64,000 nt of DNA, from positions 1-64,000 of the forward strand of contig NZ_BDBR01000030.1 in the NCBI RefSeq assembly GCF_001613085.1, read 5' to 3'. Numbering within the stretch: the stretch's first letter is position 1; every line of letters begins with the position of its first letter. The position numbers were made by a program, and so were the translations under genes. Below are positions 24,139 through 33,214 of the stretch, piece by piece. The DNA comes from Nocardia salmonicida NBRC 13393 (GTDB lineage: Bacteria; Actinomycetota; Actinomycetes; Mycobacteriales; Mycobacteriaceae). The notes under the pieces are model-generated. The model was not told where the DNA came from, made no database searches, and saw only the letters and a program-made list of their open reading frames with translations.

Positions 24139-25278
24139 ATGAGTACCGAGATCACCCCCTTCCGAATCGACATCCCCCAGGCGAACCTCGACGATTTGCA
24201 CCGCCGACTGGACGACACCCGCTGGCCCGACGGGGTTACCGGCGTCGGCTGGTCACAGGGCATCCCGCTCGACTACACCAGGGAACTGGCCGGCCACTGG
24301 CGCAACACCTACGACTGGCGAGCGCAGGAGGCCCGGCTCAACTCCTTTCCACAGTTCCGCACCGAAATCGACGGACACGACGTGCATTTCGTCCACGTGC
24401 GATCGGCGGAACCCGAGGCATTGCCGTTGGTGCTCACCCATGGCTGGCCCGGCTCGATCGTGGAGTTCCTCGATGTGATCGGACCGCTGACCGATCCGGT
24501 GGCGCACGGCGGCAGCGCCGACGACGCTTTTCATGTCGTGGTGCCGACCATCCCCGGTTACGGGTTCTCCGGCCCCGCGGTCGGCTGGTCGACCACCCGA
24601 GCCGCGCACGCCTGGGCTCAGTTGATGGCCCGGCTCGGCTACGACCGCTACGTCGCGCACGGCGAAGACACCGGTGCGGCCATCTCCCGCGAGCTGGCGG
24701 TGATCGACGCCGAACATCTGCTGGCACTCCACGTGACGATGATCGCCTCGGCCACGGTCACTCCCGAGACCGCCGACCTCGACGACCCCGCCGAGAAGCG
24801 CGCGCTGGAGCTTGCCCAACGCGCCGACTACGAACTCGGCGCGTACGCGTTGCTGCAAGCCAGTCGCCCGCAAACTCTGTCCTACGCACTCGCCGACTCA
24901 CCGGTGGGCCAAATGGCGTGGATCGTCGAACGATTCAAGGACTGGACGGATTCCACCGACGCGCCGGAGGACGCCGTCGACCGCGACGCGATGCTCACGA
25001 ACGTGATGATCTACTGGCTCAACGGCACCGCGGGCTCGTCGGCGCGCTACTACTACGAGGGCGCCGCGACCTGGGGCCGACCCGAACCTGCCACCGATGT
25101 TCCGGTCGCCGTGGCCGTCATGCCTTTCGACCTGGGTGTCCCCGTGCGCCGCATGGCCGAACGCAATCACAACATCGTGCGCTGGACCGAGTTCGAACGC
25201 GGCGGCCACTTCGCCGCCATGGAAGAACCCGACCTGATCATCGACGACCTGCGCGCCGCCTTCGGTGACTACCGCTAG
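24139..25278 (+). CDS. Epoxide hydrolase with EHN domain
   Basis: Three hundred seventy-nine residues. The N-terminal epoxide-hydrolase domain (ITPFRIDIPQANLDDLHRRL, RWP...W) spans about 5-110. The alpha/beta fold follows with HGWPGS at 101-106, nucleophile Asp177 in G-E-D-T-G and catalytic His in RGGHFAAMEEPD. It opens epoxides to diols. ATG 24139 is preceded by TAGCGT with a 7-nt gap, so the mRNA is probably leaderless; an upstream in-frame start at 24118 is less likely. It is divergent from the WYL regulator. Confidence 0.9.
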   Translation: MSTEITPFRIDIPQANLDDLHRRLDDTRWPDGVTGVGWSQGIPLDYTRELAGHWRNTYDWRAQEARLNSFPQFRTEIDGHDVHFVHVRSAEPEALPLVLTHGWPGSIVEFLDVIGPLTDPVAHGGSADDAFHVVVPTIPGYGFSGPAVGWSTTRAAHAWAQLMARLGYDRYVAHGEDTGAAISRELAVIDAEHLLALHVTMIASATVTPETADLDDPAEKRALELAQRADYELGAYALLQASRPQTLSYALADSPVGQMAWIVERFKDWTDSTDAPEDAVDRDAMLTNVMIYWLNGTAGSSARYYYEGAATWGRPEPATDVPVAVAVMPFDLGVPVRRMAERNHNIVRWTEFERGGHFAAMEEPDLIIDDLRAAFGDYR

Positions 25279-27269
25279 TCATGCTCGCGGTGTGACGACA
25301 ACGCCGATTCGATGTCGGCGAGGTAGGTCCGAACCGGGCCCACGCTGAGAAGTCCGCTCTGCGCGGTGGTTTCGGCCGCAGCGGGGGCCAGCTGAGTCCG
25401 GGCTCGGCGCATGACCTCGACGTCGTCGACGGTGACGGCCGCATGTGCCACGATCGCCCATAGGGCTTCGAACAACAGGTCACGCGGCGGTGAGGTGATG
25501 TCGTGCAAGGCATTTCGCGCGTCGTCGAGCTGTCCTCGGGCGACGAGCAGGGTCGGCTCGACCCAGGATCTGTAGGGTCCCCAGTCGGTATCGGGGGCGA
25601 TCGCCGCGATCCGCGCGGTCTGCTGGTGTCGCAGATACAGGCTCAGCTCGGCCAGCGGCAACAGGCCGTGCTCGAGCCCTGGCATACCGGCACCGGCGAG
25701 GGTGGTAGCGGCTGCCGTATACGCCGCCGCTCCGGTCTCGAGATCTGTTGTCGCACTGGTGCGTAGGGCTCGGAACCAGGTGGTGAACACCTCGACCAGC
25801 GGCAGTTCGTAGCGCTGCGCGAGTGCGTCGGCGGCATCGGCGTGGCGGTCGGCGCCGGTGTGATCGGCCAGGGCGCAGCGCGTTTGCACGAGGATCAAGT
25901 GGCCGAGTACCTCGTAGGTGGCGAGCTTGTTCTTCGCCGCTACCGCGACGATCTCGGCGCCGACGGCTTCGCGCCGCTGCGCGAGTCCGGCCCGCTGGAA
26001 GCTCTGCATGAACACTCCGTTGAGCGCGAATGTCAGGAGTGCGGGGTCGTGCAGTCGGCGCGCGATGTCCTCGGCCTGGCGGGCGGCCCGCAACGGGCGC
26101 AGACCGGCTTCCGTCGGATCGTTCACCGGCAGGCCACCGCGCGATTCGACGGCGATAGTCGCGAGCAGCCTGGTCCGGTCGGCGTCGTCGTCGGCGGGCA
26201 GTTGTAGCAGGGTCTTCTCGGCGATGTCGACGAGTCGTCGGTCCTGCGCCGGGTCGTCCGAGCGGGTCCAGATCGCGGGCACGTCGTAGATGCCGATCAC
26301 CCGTGCGGTCAATTCGGGGTCGCCGAGTTCGTCGGCCGCGAGGACTGCGGAAATCCGGTGTGCACGTGCCGCTGCCAACCCGCCGCCGCCCGTCACCGCG
26401 AGGTCGCGCATCAGTCCGGCGGTCGATTCCAGGCGCGTCCTCGTGCGTGGCGGGACGGCGCTGTCGTAGGCGGCGCGCGCCTGTTCCCAGACCTGCGCGG
26501 TGGGGTCGGTCGCGACCGGGTCGAGGTGCGCAGCCTGGCGCCGCAGGTCGTGTTCGAGGCGGCGCAATGCCGGCCCCGGGTCGATGCCCAGATCCTCGGC
26601 CAGCAGCCGCCGGGCCCTGGTGAGGACGGCGAGCGCGTCGGCTTGACGGCCCGAGCGATACAGGGCGGTGGCCAGCAGCCCCCACGCGTCTTCGCGCCAC
26701 GGATGCTCGGTGACGTGCGCGTCGAGGTCGGGAACCGCTGCCGCGGCGGCACCGAGCGCCACTTGGGCTTCGGCACGGCGTTCGACCGCCAACAGTCGCT
26801 GCTCGGTGAGCCGCGATCGTTCGGCCTGTGCCCACCCCGCATCGGCGAAGTCGGTGTAGGCAGGTCCGCGCCACCAGCCCAGTGCCTCGGTGAGTACCGA
26901 GAAGGCTTGTCCCGCAGGCAGAGTCGATGCCATCCGGACCGCATCGTCGAACCGCCAGGCGTCGACGGCATCGGGTTCGGCCCGCAGCGCGTAACCGAGC
27001 CCTTCGGTGACCAGCAGGCGCGCCGGTGCGCGAGGCGGGCGGTCGGGCTCGAGCGCGCGCCGCAGTCCGGCCACGAAGGTGCGCACCGCGCCCACCGCGT
27101 CCGCGGGCGGCTCGTCCCACAGATCGTCGACCAGTCGACTGACCGGAACCACGCGCCGGTCGGCGAGGATCAGCCGCGCGAGCACCTCGCGATAGCGCGG
27201 TCCGCGCAGCGCGACCGGTCTGCCCAGGTCGTCATGCGCGGTGACGGGACCGAGCACCTGAAACCGCAT
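25275..27269 (-). CDS. SARP/AfsR-type regulator with BTAD domain
   Basis: Six hundred sixty-four residues. A winged-helix Trans_reg_C domain (about 1-95, MRFQVLGPVTAHDDLGRPV) is followed by a bacterial transcriptional activation domain (about 96-245, with EHPWREDAWGLLATALYRSG). A long helical repeat region to the end has no NB-ARC P-loop. Start 27269 is favoured because homologues begin MRFxVLGPV and TACATT lies 6 nt upstream; ATG 27293 is in frame. It is divergent from the hydrolase at 27378, its likely target. Its stop overlaps the stop of the epoxide hydrolase gene. Confidence 0.88.
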   Translation of the reverse strand: MRFQVLGPVTAHDDLGRPVALRGPRYREVLARLILADRRVVPVSRLVDDLWDEPPADAVGAVRTFVAGLRRALEPDRPPRAPARLLVTEGLGYALRAEPDAVDAWRFDDAVRMASTLPAGQAFSVLTEALGWWRGPAYTDFADAGWAQAERSRLTEQRLLAVERRAEAQVALGAAAAAVPDLDAHVTEHPWREDAWGLLATALYRSGRQADALAVLTRARRLLAEDLGIDPGPALRRLEHDLRRQAAHLDPVATDPTAQVWEQARAAYDSAVPPRTRTRLESTAGLMRDLAVTGGGGLAAARAHRISAVLAADELGDPELTARVIGIYDVPAIWTRSDDPAQDRRLVDIAEKTLLQLPADDDADRTRLLATIAVESRGGLPVNDPTEAGLRPLRAARQAEDIARRLHDPALLTFALNGVFMQSFQRAGLAQRREAVGAEIVAVAAKNKLATYEVLGHLILVQTRCALADHTGADRHADAADALAQRYELPLVEVFTTWFRALRTSATTDLETGAAAYTAAATTLAGAGMPGLEHGLLPLAELSLYLRHQQTARIAAIAPDTDWGPYRSWVEPTLLVARGQLDDARNALHDITSPPRDLLFEALWAIVAHAAVTVDDVEVMRRARTQLAPAAAETTAQSGLLSVGPVRTYLADIESALSSHREHD

Positions 27270-27377
27270 CAGGCCAATGTAGTGCGCGTTCATCGGGTGC
27301 TCATCGCGACACCGCACGCTCGAACTCGATCCGCTCAGACCTCCGCGGACCAGCCTTCGAACGAAAGAGTCAACGCG

Positions 27378-28256
27378 ATGACCCGCACCATTCCCGTATT
27401 CGACTACCACCGCGTCCCTGTCGCCGACGAGGTCGCGCTCAATGTCGCCGTCGCCGGTTCGGGTGCTCCGATCGTGCTGCTGCACGGCTTCCCGCAGACC
27501 CACCTGATGTGGCGTCACGTCGCCGCCGACCTGGCCGCCGACCACACGGTGATAGTGCCGGACCTACGCGGCTACGGAGACAGCGACAAACCCGCCGACA
27601 CCGCACCCGATACCTACTCCAAGCGGCGCATGGCAGCCGACATCGTCTCCGTAGCAGCGGCTTTCGGTCATGAACGCTTCGCGCTCGCCGGGCACGACCG
27701 TGGAGCACTGGTCGCCTTCCGCGCAGGACTCGACCACGCCGCGACGATCACCCACCTCGCCTGCCTGGACGTGCTACCCACCCTCGACATGTGGGAAGTG
27801 CTGCACGGTGTCGACGCCGCCGTCGGGTTCCACCTGTACCTGATGGCCCAGCCGCCGGGTCTGCCCGAACAGATGATCGCGGCCGGCGCCGACGCGTTCT
27901 TCGCCTACTTCCTCGACCTGTGGACCAAGGATCCCGCCGCGATCCCCGCACCCGTGCGCGCCGCGTATCTGGAGGCCAGTCGCGAAGCCGTCCCTTCGAT
28001 CGTGGCCGATTATCGCGCCTCGGCGACCATCGATGTCGACCACGATCGTGCCGACCGCGCGGCAGGCGCGCGGCTGTCCATGCCCGTGACGGTCCTGCAG
28101 CAGGACTGGGGCGCGGCGCTCGGATTCGAAGCGGCGGCGCTGTGGTCGAGTTGGGCACCCGATCTCGACCACCGCACCGTCGACGTGGGTCACTTCATGG
28201 CCGAAGAGGACCCCGAAACTGTGGCCGCGGCCCTTCGTGAGCTGGTCCTGCGCTGA
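27378..28256 (+). CDS. Alpha/beta hydrolase, fluoroacetate-dehalogenase-like
   Basis: Two hundred ninety-two residues. HGFPQTHLMWR at 36-46, PDLRGYGDSDKP at 61-72 and nucleophile Asp107 in G-H-D-R-G are the signatures of haloacetate/fluoroacetate dehalogenases and related epoxide hydrolases. The catalytic His is in DVGHFMAEEDPE near the C-terminus. The halide-binding residues cannot be assigned by eye. It is preceded by GAAAGAG and divergent from the BTAD regulator. It ends 18 nt before the convergent hydrolase-reductase gene. Confidence 0.85.
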   Translation: MTRTIPVFDYHRVPVADEVALNVAVAGSGAPIVLLHGFPQTHLMWRHVAADLAADHTVIVPDLRGYGDSDKPADTAPDTYSKRRMAADIVSVAAAFGHERFALAGHDRGALVAFRAGLDHAATITHLACLDVLPTLDMWEVLHGVDAAVGFHLYLMAQPPGLPEQMIAAGADAFFAYFLDLWTKDPAAIPAPVRAAYLEASREAVPSIVADYRASATIDVDHDRADRAAGARLSMPVTVLQQDWGAALGFEAAALWSSWAPDLDHRTVDVGHFMAEEDPETVAAALRELVLR

Positions 28257-28273
28257 GCCAGGCGTGCGTAGGC

Positions 28274-29743
28274 TCAGTACGAGACGGTGAAGCGCTGTCC
28301 GGCGAAGGAGCCGTCCTGTAGTGCGTCGACGATGGCGCTGGCGTAATCGCCGACGCTGATGCGACTTTCACCGTCGGCATCCGTGATCGGGGTATCGCGA
28401 GCCTCGGCCCGGTAGGAGCCGGTCGCCTCGCCGGGGACCAGGTGCACGGGCGGCGGGCTGACGTAGGACCACCGGACCGGCGAGTCGGACGCCCGCAAGA
28501 TCTCGAGCGCTTCGGTCTGGTCGCGAGCCGTTTCCAGGTACTGGGCCGGGAAATTCGGCGCATCGACGAAGCGCTGTCCCGGTGCGTACTCCAGGCTGCC
28601 GCCCCCACCGAGGAACACCAGGCGATCGACCCCGGCGAGAGGAAGGGCTTCGAGCAGGGTCGCGGCGCCGCGCGGCACCAGTCGGTCTTCGCCCTTGATG
28701 GCCGCGACGACGGCGTCGTGACCCGCGACGGCATTCTTGACCGAGGCCGCGTCGGTGACATCCATCGTGTCCCGGCCGAGCGCGGTGACCTGCCAGCCGC
28801 GCGCGACGGCCTCCCTGGCCACCGCACCGCCGAGGTTGCCGCCGGCACCGATGACCGCGATCTTCATGGGCCCGCGGTGATACAGGCGATCGACGAAATC
28901 ATCGATGAGCGGCGCGATGTCGGGCAGATTCTCTTCGAGCGCGAAATGTCCGGTGTCGAATAGGTGGACCGCGGCGTCGGGGAGGTCACGGAGGTAGGCG
29001 GTAGCGCCCGACTCTGGGAAGAAGGCGTCGTTGCGACCCCACAGCACCAGCGTCGGCGGTCGGTGCTCGCGCAACCACTGCTGCCACACCGGGTAGAGCG
29101 CCACATTGGTGTGGTAGTCGAGGGCCAGCTGCACCTGTGCGTCCTTGCGGCCAGGGAGGTCGAGGAAATGCTGATCCAGGGTCCAGCCGTCGGGCGCGAT
29201 GAGCTCCGGATCGGTGGTGCCGCCCTCGTATTGGCCGCGGGTGACGGGCAGTTCGAGGATCTGTCGAACGTTGTCCTCGGCGCCCGGTAGGCCGGGCTTG
29301 TTCGCGGTCATCGCGCGCGCCATCTCGGACAGGCCCTCGTCGTAGGCGTTGGAGTTCTGGACGATCAGCCCGGCGATCTGTGCCGGACGGCGGGTGGCGA
29401 GCCGCAACCCGACCGGACCGCCGAAGTCGAAGGCGTACAACACGAATCGTCGCAGTCCGACCGCGTCGACGAACCCTTCGACGATATCGGCGAGACGCTC
29501 GAAGGAGTAGACGAAATCGTCGGGGACTTCGGTATGCCCGAAGCCGGGGTAGTCCGGGGCGATCATCCGGTATCGCCCACCCAGTGCGTCCATGAGCCGA
29601 CGGAACTGGTGCGATGCCGAGGGGAAGCCGTGCAGGAGAAGCAGTGCCGGCGCGTCGGTCGGCCCGGTTTCCCGGTAAAAGACCCGGACGCCGTCGATCT
29701 CGACGACCCGATGCCTGATGTGCGGAACGGTCACTACCGCCAT
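28274..29743 (-). CDS. Fusion of an Asp-type alpha/beta hydrolase with an NAD(P)H-binding reductase
   Basis: One open frame of 489 residues with no stop between two domains. Residues 1-292 form an epoxide-hydrolase/dehalogenase-type fold (HGFPSASHQF, nucleophile Asp106 in A-F-D-F-G, catalytic His in TGHFALEENLPDI). Residues 293-489 begin MKIAVIGAGGNLGGAV and form an NmrA/YwnB-like NAD(P)H-binding domain. The two parts are usually separate neighbouring genes. The second Met could also be used as an internal start, but only a single frame is seen. The start at 29743 lies in the fossil of a divergent LysR gene. Confidence 0.8.
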   Translation of the reverse strand: MAVVTVPHIRHRVVEIDGVRVFYRETGPTDAPALLLLHGFPSASHQFRRLMDALGGRYRMIAPDYPGFGHTEVPDDFVYSFERLADIVEGFVDAVGLRRFVLYAFDFGGPVGLRLATRRPAQIAGLIVQNSNAYDEGLSEMARAMTANKPGLPGAEDNVRQILELPVTRGQYEGGTTDPELIAPDGWTLDQHFLDLPGRKDAQVQLALDYHTNVALYPVWQQWLREHRPPTLVLWGRNDAFFPESGATAYLRDLPDAAVHLFDTGHFALEENLPDIAPLIDDFVDRLYHRGPMKIAVIGAGGNLGGAVAREAVARGWQVTALGRDTMDVTDAASVKNAVAGHDAVVAAIKGEDRLVPRGAATLLEALPLAGVDRLVFLGGGGSLEYAPGQRFVDAPNFPAQYLETARDQTEALEILRASDSPVRWSYVSPPPVHLVPGEATGSYRAEARDTPITDADGESRISVGDYASAIVDALQDGSFAGQRFTVSY

Positions 29744-30328
29744 GTCGAAACCGACCTCTCTGAATTCTTTGTAGACGGATCTATGATCAACCGTTCGCCG
29801 GGCGTGATCACGCTGTTCGAACGGACCAGTCGCAAGGTCGTCCTGACGCCGGTCGGATGTCAGCTGCGCGACGAGCTTCGGCCGGCCTACGAACAGGTTC
29901 AGCGCAGCGTACGCAATGCCACACTGGCCGGACGCGGCATCCACGGCACCCTGCGGGTCGGCTATTTCGGGTCGGCCGGTGGACGGTACCTGCTCGAGGT
30001 GGGCGAGATCTTCCAGAACCCGCCACAGCTTCCCGCCTACTACGACGAATTCCACCACCCCAAGCAGACCCCGTCCGGCCGCCCCATCGAACCCGGCCCG
30101 ACCGCCGCCACCTTCCAGGAGATCCTCGCCCTCGTCGACGCAGGCAAAGGCGTCTACCTCACCACCGAACAAGCCCCCCAGTTCTACGTCCGCCCCGACG
30201 TCACCTTCATCCCCGTCACCGACGCCCCACCCCTTCAATTCGGCCTCGGCTGGCTCAACACCGGACGCACCGCACGAGTACAGGCCTTTGTCCAGACCGC
30301 GTGCGACACCGCCCGAGTCCGACCGTAG
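29741..30328 (+). pseudogene. Decayed LysR-family regulator
   Basis: A frame without a proper start retains pieces of a LysR protein in order: VETDLSEFFVDGSM (N-terminal helix), then ITLFERTSRKVVLTPVG (end of the helix-turn-helix domain and linker), GTLRVGYFGSAGG (first effector strand). After a jump it continues with LALVDAGKGVYLTTEQAP and the C-terminal end. The central recognition helix and about 80-100 residues of the effector domain are missing. It is therefore non-functional. It would have controlled the divergent hydrolase-reductase fusion. Confidence 0.7.
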
Positions 30329-30362
30329 GCGGGCATGGCGGCACGGTTTCGTGCCATCTCGG

Positions 30363-30917
30363 TTACCGGGGTAGGAGCTGAAGGATGCCCCGGGAGGCCC
30401 GGCGGAACGGTTCGCCTGACTGTGCGCCACGAGCGAGAACGTAGGCGCCTTGTCGAACAGCGAGGATGGTGGCGGCGAGGTCGTCGATATCCAGGCTCGC
30501 CTCGAGTTCCCCGTTGCGGACGCCCTCGGCGAGGACCTGTCGGATCTGATCCTGGATCCAGTCGAACATCGTGGCGATCGGCTCTCGGAGCGAATCGTCG
30601 GCCACCACTGCCGCGTCCTGGGCCAGCCGCCCGAGTCTGCAACCGCGCAGGACGTTTTCGTCGAGGGTCAAGAACGCGGCGACCTTCTCGCGGGTTGTCG
30701 ATCCGCTGTCGAGTCGGGCAGTGATCTGTTCCCTCAGCTCTTCGCCCATCCGAAGCTCGGCGGCAACGGCGAGTCCCGCTTTGCCCCGGAAATGGTGGTA
30801 CATGCTGCCTTGGCCCGCATCGGCGAGTTCTTGCACCGCGCGTGGGCTCGTTCCTGAGTAACCGCGCTCCCACAGCAGAGTTTGCATGCTTTCGATCAAG
30901 CGGTCGGCCGTCGTCAT
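30363..30917 (-). CDS. TetR-family regulator (LmrA/YxaF-like)
   Basis: One hundred eighty-four residues. The helix-turn-helix (RGYSGTSPRAVQELADAGQGSMYHHF) is of the type with G-Q-G-S-M-Y found in LmrA/YxaF/QacR-like repressors, and a TetR_C ligand domain with a Cys in LRGCRLGRLAQD follows. It is divergent from an MFS drug exporter with two operator-like dyads between them. This is the standard arrangement of a drug-responsive repressor and its pump. Confidence 0.9.
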   Translation of the reverse strand: MTTADRLIESMQTLLWERGYSGTSPRAVQELADAGQGSMYHHFRGKAGLAVAAELRMGEELREQITARLDSGSTTREKVAAFLTLDENVLRGCRLGRLAQDAAVVADDSLREPIATMFDWIQDQIRQVLAEGVRNGELEASLDIDDLAATILAVRQGAYVLARGAQSGEPFRRASRGILQLLPR

Positions 30918-30924
30918 ACGGCAA

Positions 30925-30971
30925 CTGTACCTACTGGTATGTACAGTATCGCTCTGTACTCATAGGTACAG
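30925..30971. promoter_or_regulatory. Two operator dyads between TetR and exporter
   Basis: CTGTAC-N10-GTACAG (30925-30930, 30941-30946) and CTGTAC-N6-GTACAG (30954-30959, 30966-30971) share the same half-sites but differ in spacing. The first has the TACCTACTGGTA core typical of LmrA/QacR-type operators. Confidence 0.75.
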
Positions 30972-30991
30972 GATCGGCGAAGGGGTGGGTC

Positions 30992-32434
30992 ATGGGGTCA
31001 TCGAGCTCGGAGTGGGCACGCAGGTCGGTCGGCGTATCCGAACAACCGGACAGCAGTCGAAGGCGGACGCCGAATGAGAGCGCGGCTCTGACGGCAATCT
31101 GCTTGGGATTCTTCATGATTCTGGTGGACGGCAGCGCGCTGAACATCGCGTTGCCCTCGATTCGAACCGAGGCGGGCGGGTCGATGGCGGCTATGCAGTG
31201 GTTGGCGAACGTCTACACGATCGCGCTGGCGGCGTTGCTGCTCAGCGCGGGAACGCTGGCCGATCGTCTCGGTGCCCGACGGGTGTTCGTCTGGGCGCTC
31301 GGCGGATTCACTGTCGCCTCGCTGGTCTGTGCCGTGAGCACCAGCCTGCCGATGTTGCTCGTCGCCCGATCTGTTCAGGGGATCTTCGCGGCAGGAGTAC
31401 TGCCCACCACGCTCGCGATTATCGTCCGGACGTACCCGGATGCGACGAGGCGGGCGCGCGCGATCACGGTGTGGGGCGCGACCGGCGGTATAGCGTTGGT
31501 CGCCGGGCCCATCGGGGGTGGGTTGCTCACCGAGTCGCTGGGTTGGCGGGCCATCTTCTTCATCAATGTGCCGATCGGTGTGTCGGCGCTGTGGCTGACG
31601 TGGCGCCACATCGCCGAAACCACGCGCCGCGGCGACGAATCCCTCGACTGGGCAGGTCAACTGCTGGCCATCGCGGGGTTGGGTGCGCTCATCGGCGGAT
31701 TGATCGAAGGTGGCGACCGTGGTTGGTCTTCGCCGTTGACGCTGCTGCTGCTCGTCGCATCCGTGCTCTTCCTGCTGGTATTCGCCTGGGTGGAATCACG
31801 AGTGCCGTCTCCGGTCCTGCCGTTGGCGATCTTCCGGAACAAGTCGTTCGCAGCTTCGATAGCGAACGGATTCGCTTTCCAATTCGGTGCCTACGGACTG
31901 CAATTCATGCTTGCCGTCTTCTTGCAGAGCCAGTGGGGCTACGACGCCAGGACCACTGGCTTGTTCTTCCTACCGTTCGCGGTGCTGTGGACTTTCGCGA
32001 CCCTGGTGCTCAATCGCTTGTGGTCGGGTCGCGGGATGCGGTGGCTACTGGTCACCGGGTCGCTGATTGCCGTGGCCGGTGCCGTCGTGTGTTCGGCGGT
32101 GGGAGATTCGACGAGTTGGCCCGTACTGTTGGTCGGCTCCGCAGTGGTCGGATTCGGGTGCGGATTGTTCGGGCCCAGCTGCAACGGGGCGGCGATGGCT
32201 GCCGCGGACCCACGATATGCAGGCTTGGCATCGGGAGTCCTGAACACCTCCCGTCAAATCGGAATGGCGATCGGGATCGCACTGCTGGGTGCATGCCTGG
32301 TGCTTCCGAACCCGATTCTCGGCGCACGCATCGGGATCACCCTGACAGTCGCGTGTTTCCTCGCGATCGCGCTACTGAGCTCGCACTACGTTCCGGGCCG
32401 TCCACGAACCTCGGCACGACCCGGTTCGAGCTGA
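30992..32434 (+). CDS. MFS drug:proton antiporter, DHA2 type (14 helices)
   Basis: Four hundred eighty residues with about 14 hydrophobic segments. Motifs of the DHA2 family are visible: LDxT-like FFMILVDGSALNIALPSI in helix 1, GTLADRLGARR after helix 2, and GPIGGGLLTESLGWRAIFFINVPIG (motif C region and its loop). It exports lipophilic drugs or related compounds. ATG 30992 has GAAGGGG about 9 nt upstream and sits just past the operators. Its last 49 nt overlap the convergent MerR gene. Confidence 0.9.
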   Translation: MGSSSSEWARRSVGVSEQPDSSRRRTPNESAALTAICLGFFMILVDGSALNIALPSIRTEAGGSMAAMQWLANVYTIALAALLLSAGTLADRLGARRVFVWALGGFTVASLVCAVSTSLPMLLVARSVQGIFAAGVLPTTLAIIVRTYPDATRRARAITVWGATGGIALVAGPIGGGLLTESLGWRAIFFINVPIGVSALWLTWRHIAETTRRGDESLDWAGQLLAIAGLGALIGGLIEGGDRGWSSPLTLLLLVASVLFLLVFAWVESRVPSPVLPLAIFRNKSFAASIANGFAFQFGAYGLQFMLAVFLQSQWGYDARTTGLFFLPFAVLWTFATLVLNRLWSGRGMRWLLVTGSLIAVAGAVVCSAVGDSTSWPVLLVGSAVVGFGCGLFGPSCNGAAMAAADPRYAGLASGVLNTSRQIGMAIGIALLGACLVLPNPILGARIGITLTVACFLAIALLSSHYVPGRPRTSARPGSS

Positions 32435-33204
32435 TCGAGCACACTCCGCGCCGGGGCATCGACTGTTTCCAGACTGGCAGGGGGCGGGGTCAGCGCTCGC
32501 TGTTGGGCTCGGTGGGTGAGGGCGTTGACGATGCGTTGCCAGGCGGGGGAGGACTCCGAGATTCGGGAGGCTACGAGTTCTGTGGATCGGATGGTGGGGC
32601 GTTCGTGGCGGATTTGCCAGGTGTCCAGGTCGTCGATGAGTTGGTCTAGGCGTGGATCGTGGGGGTTCCAGTCGACCGATTCGTCTACGGCGAGGTAGAG
32701 GCGGGTGGTTTCGGGGTCGTCGAATTCGGCGTTCTTCTCGCGGATTCGCTGGGGGAGGGCGTCGGCGTCCAACGCTTGTAGCAGGATCCAGGAGTCGCGC
32801 TCCAGCCGCACTCGTTGTTCGCTGATGCCGAGACCGCGCATCCGGTTCAGGACGGCGACCACTTCGGTGGGGAGGAAGAGGCTTTCGCCGCCTGCCAGTT
32901 CGGCGATCCGGTGGCGGTACTCGGCGAGCTGATCGATCTTGCGCTGCAATGCCGCGTCGATATCGCTGATGGCGGAAGCGAATTCGGTCGGTTGCGCGTG
33001 CAGCAGCGCGTCGATCCTGGACAGGGGGACGCCGGCGTCGGCGAGGGTTCTGATCCGGATGAGATCCACCGCCGCCTGCGCGGGATAACGGCGGTAGCCG
33101 GAGGCGTCGCGCTCTGGCTCGGGCAACAGCCCGACCTGGTGGTAATGGCGCACGGTGCGCACGGTCACGTCGGCAGTCGCCGCGAGTTGGCCGATGGTGA
33201 GCAC
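32386..33204 (-). CDS. MerR-family regulator
   Basis: Two hundred seventy-two residues. The winged helix (IGQLAATADVTVRTVRHYHQVGLLPEPERDASGYRRY) occupies 3-40 and is followed by the dimerisation helix and a C-terminal helical domain of about 150 residues without Cys clusters, so it senses an organic ligand rather than metal. The start is GTG 33204, exactly 7 nt after a perfect TAGAAT box, so a leaderless mRNA is likely. The hydrolase gene upstream ends inside that box. The MerR-type dyad at 34132-34152 in front of the hydrolase gene is its likely operator. Confidence 0.9.
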   Translation of the reverse strand: MLTIGQLAATADVTVRTVRHYHQVGLLPEPERDASGYRRYPAQAAVDLIRIRTLADAGVPLSRIDALLHAQPTEFASAISDIDAALQRKIDQLAEYRHRIAELAGGESLFLPTEVVAVLNRMRGLGISEQRVRLERDSWILLQALDADALPQRIREKNAEFDDPETTRLYLAVDESVDWNPHDPRLDQLIDDLDTWQIRHERPTIRSTELVASRISESSPAWQRIVNALTHRAQQRALTPPPASLETVDAPARSVLDQLEPGRAEVRGRPGT

Positions 33205-33214
33205 CGCGCCGATT

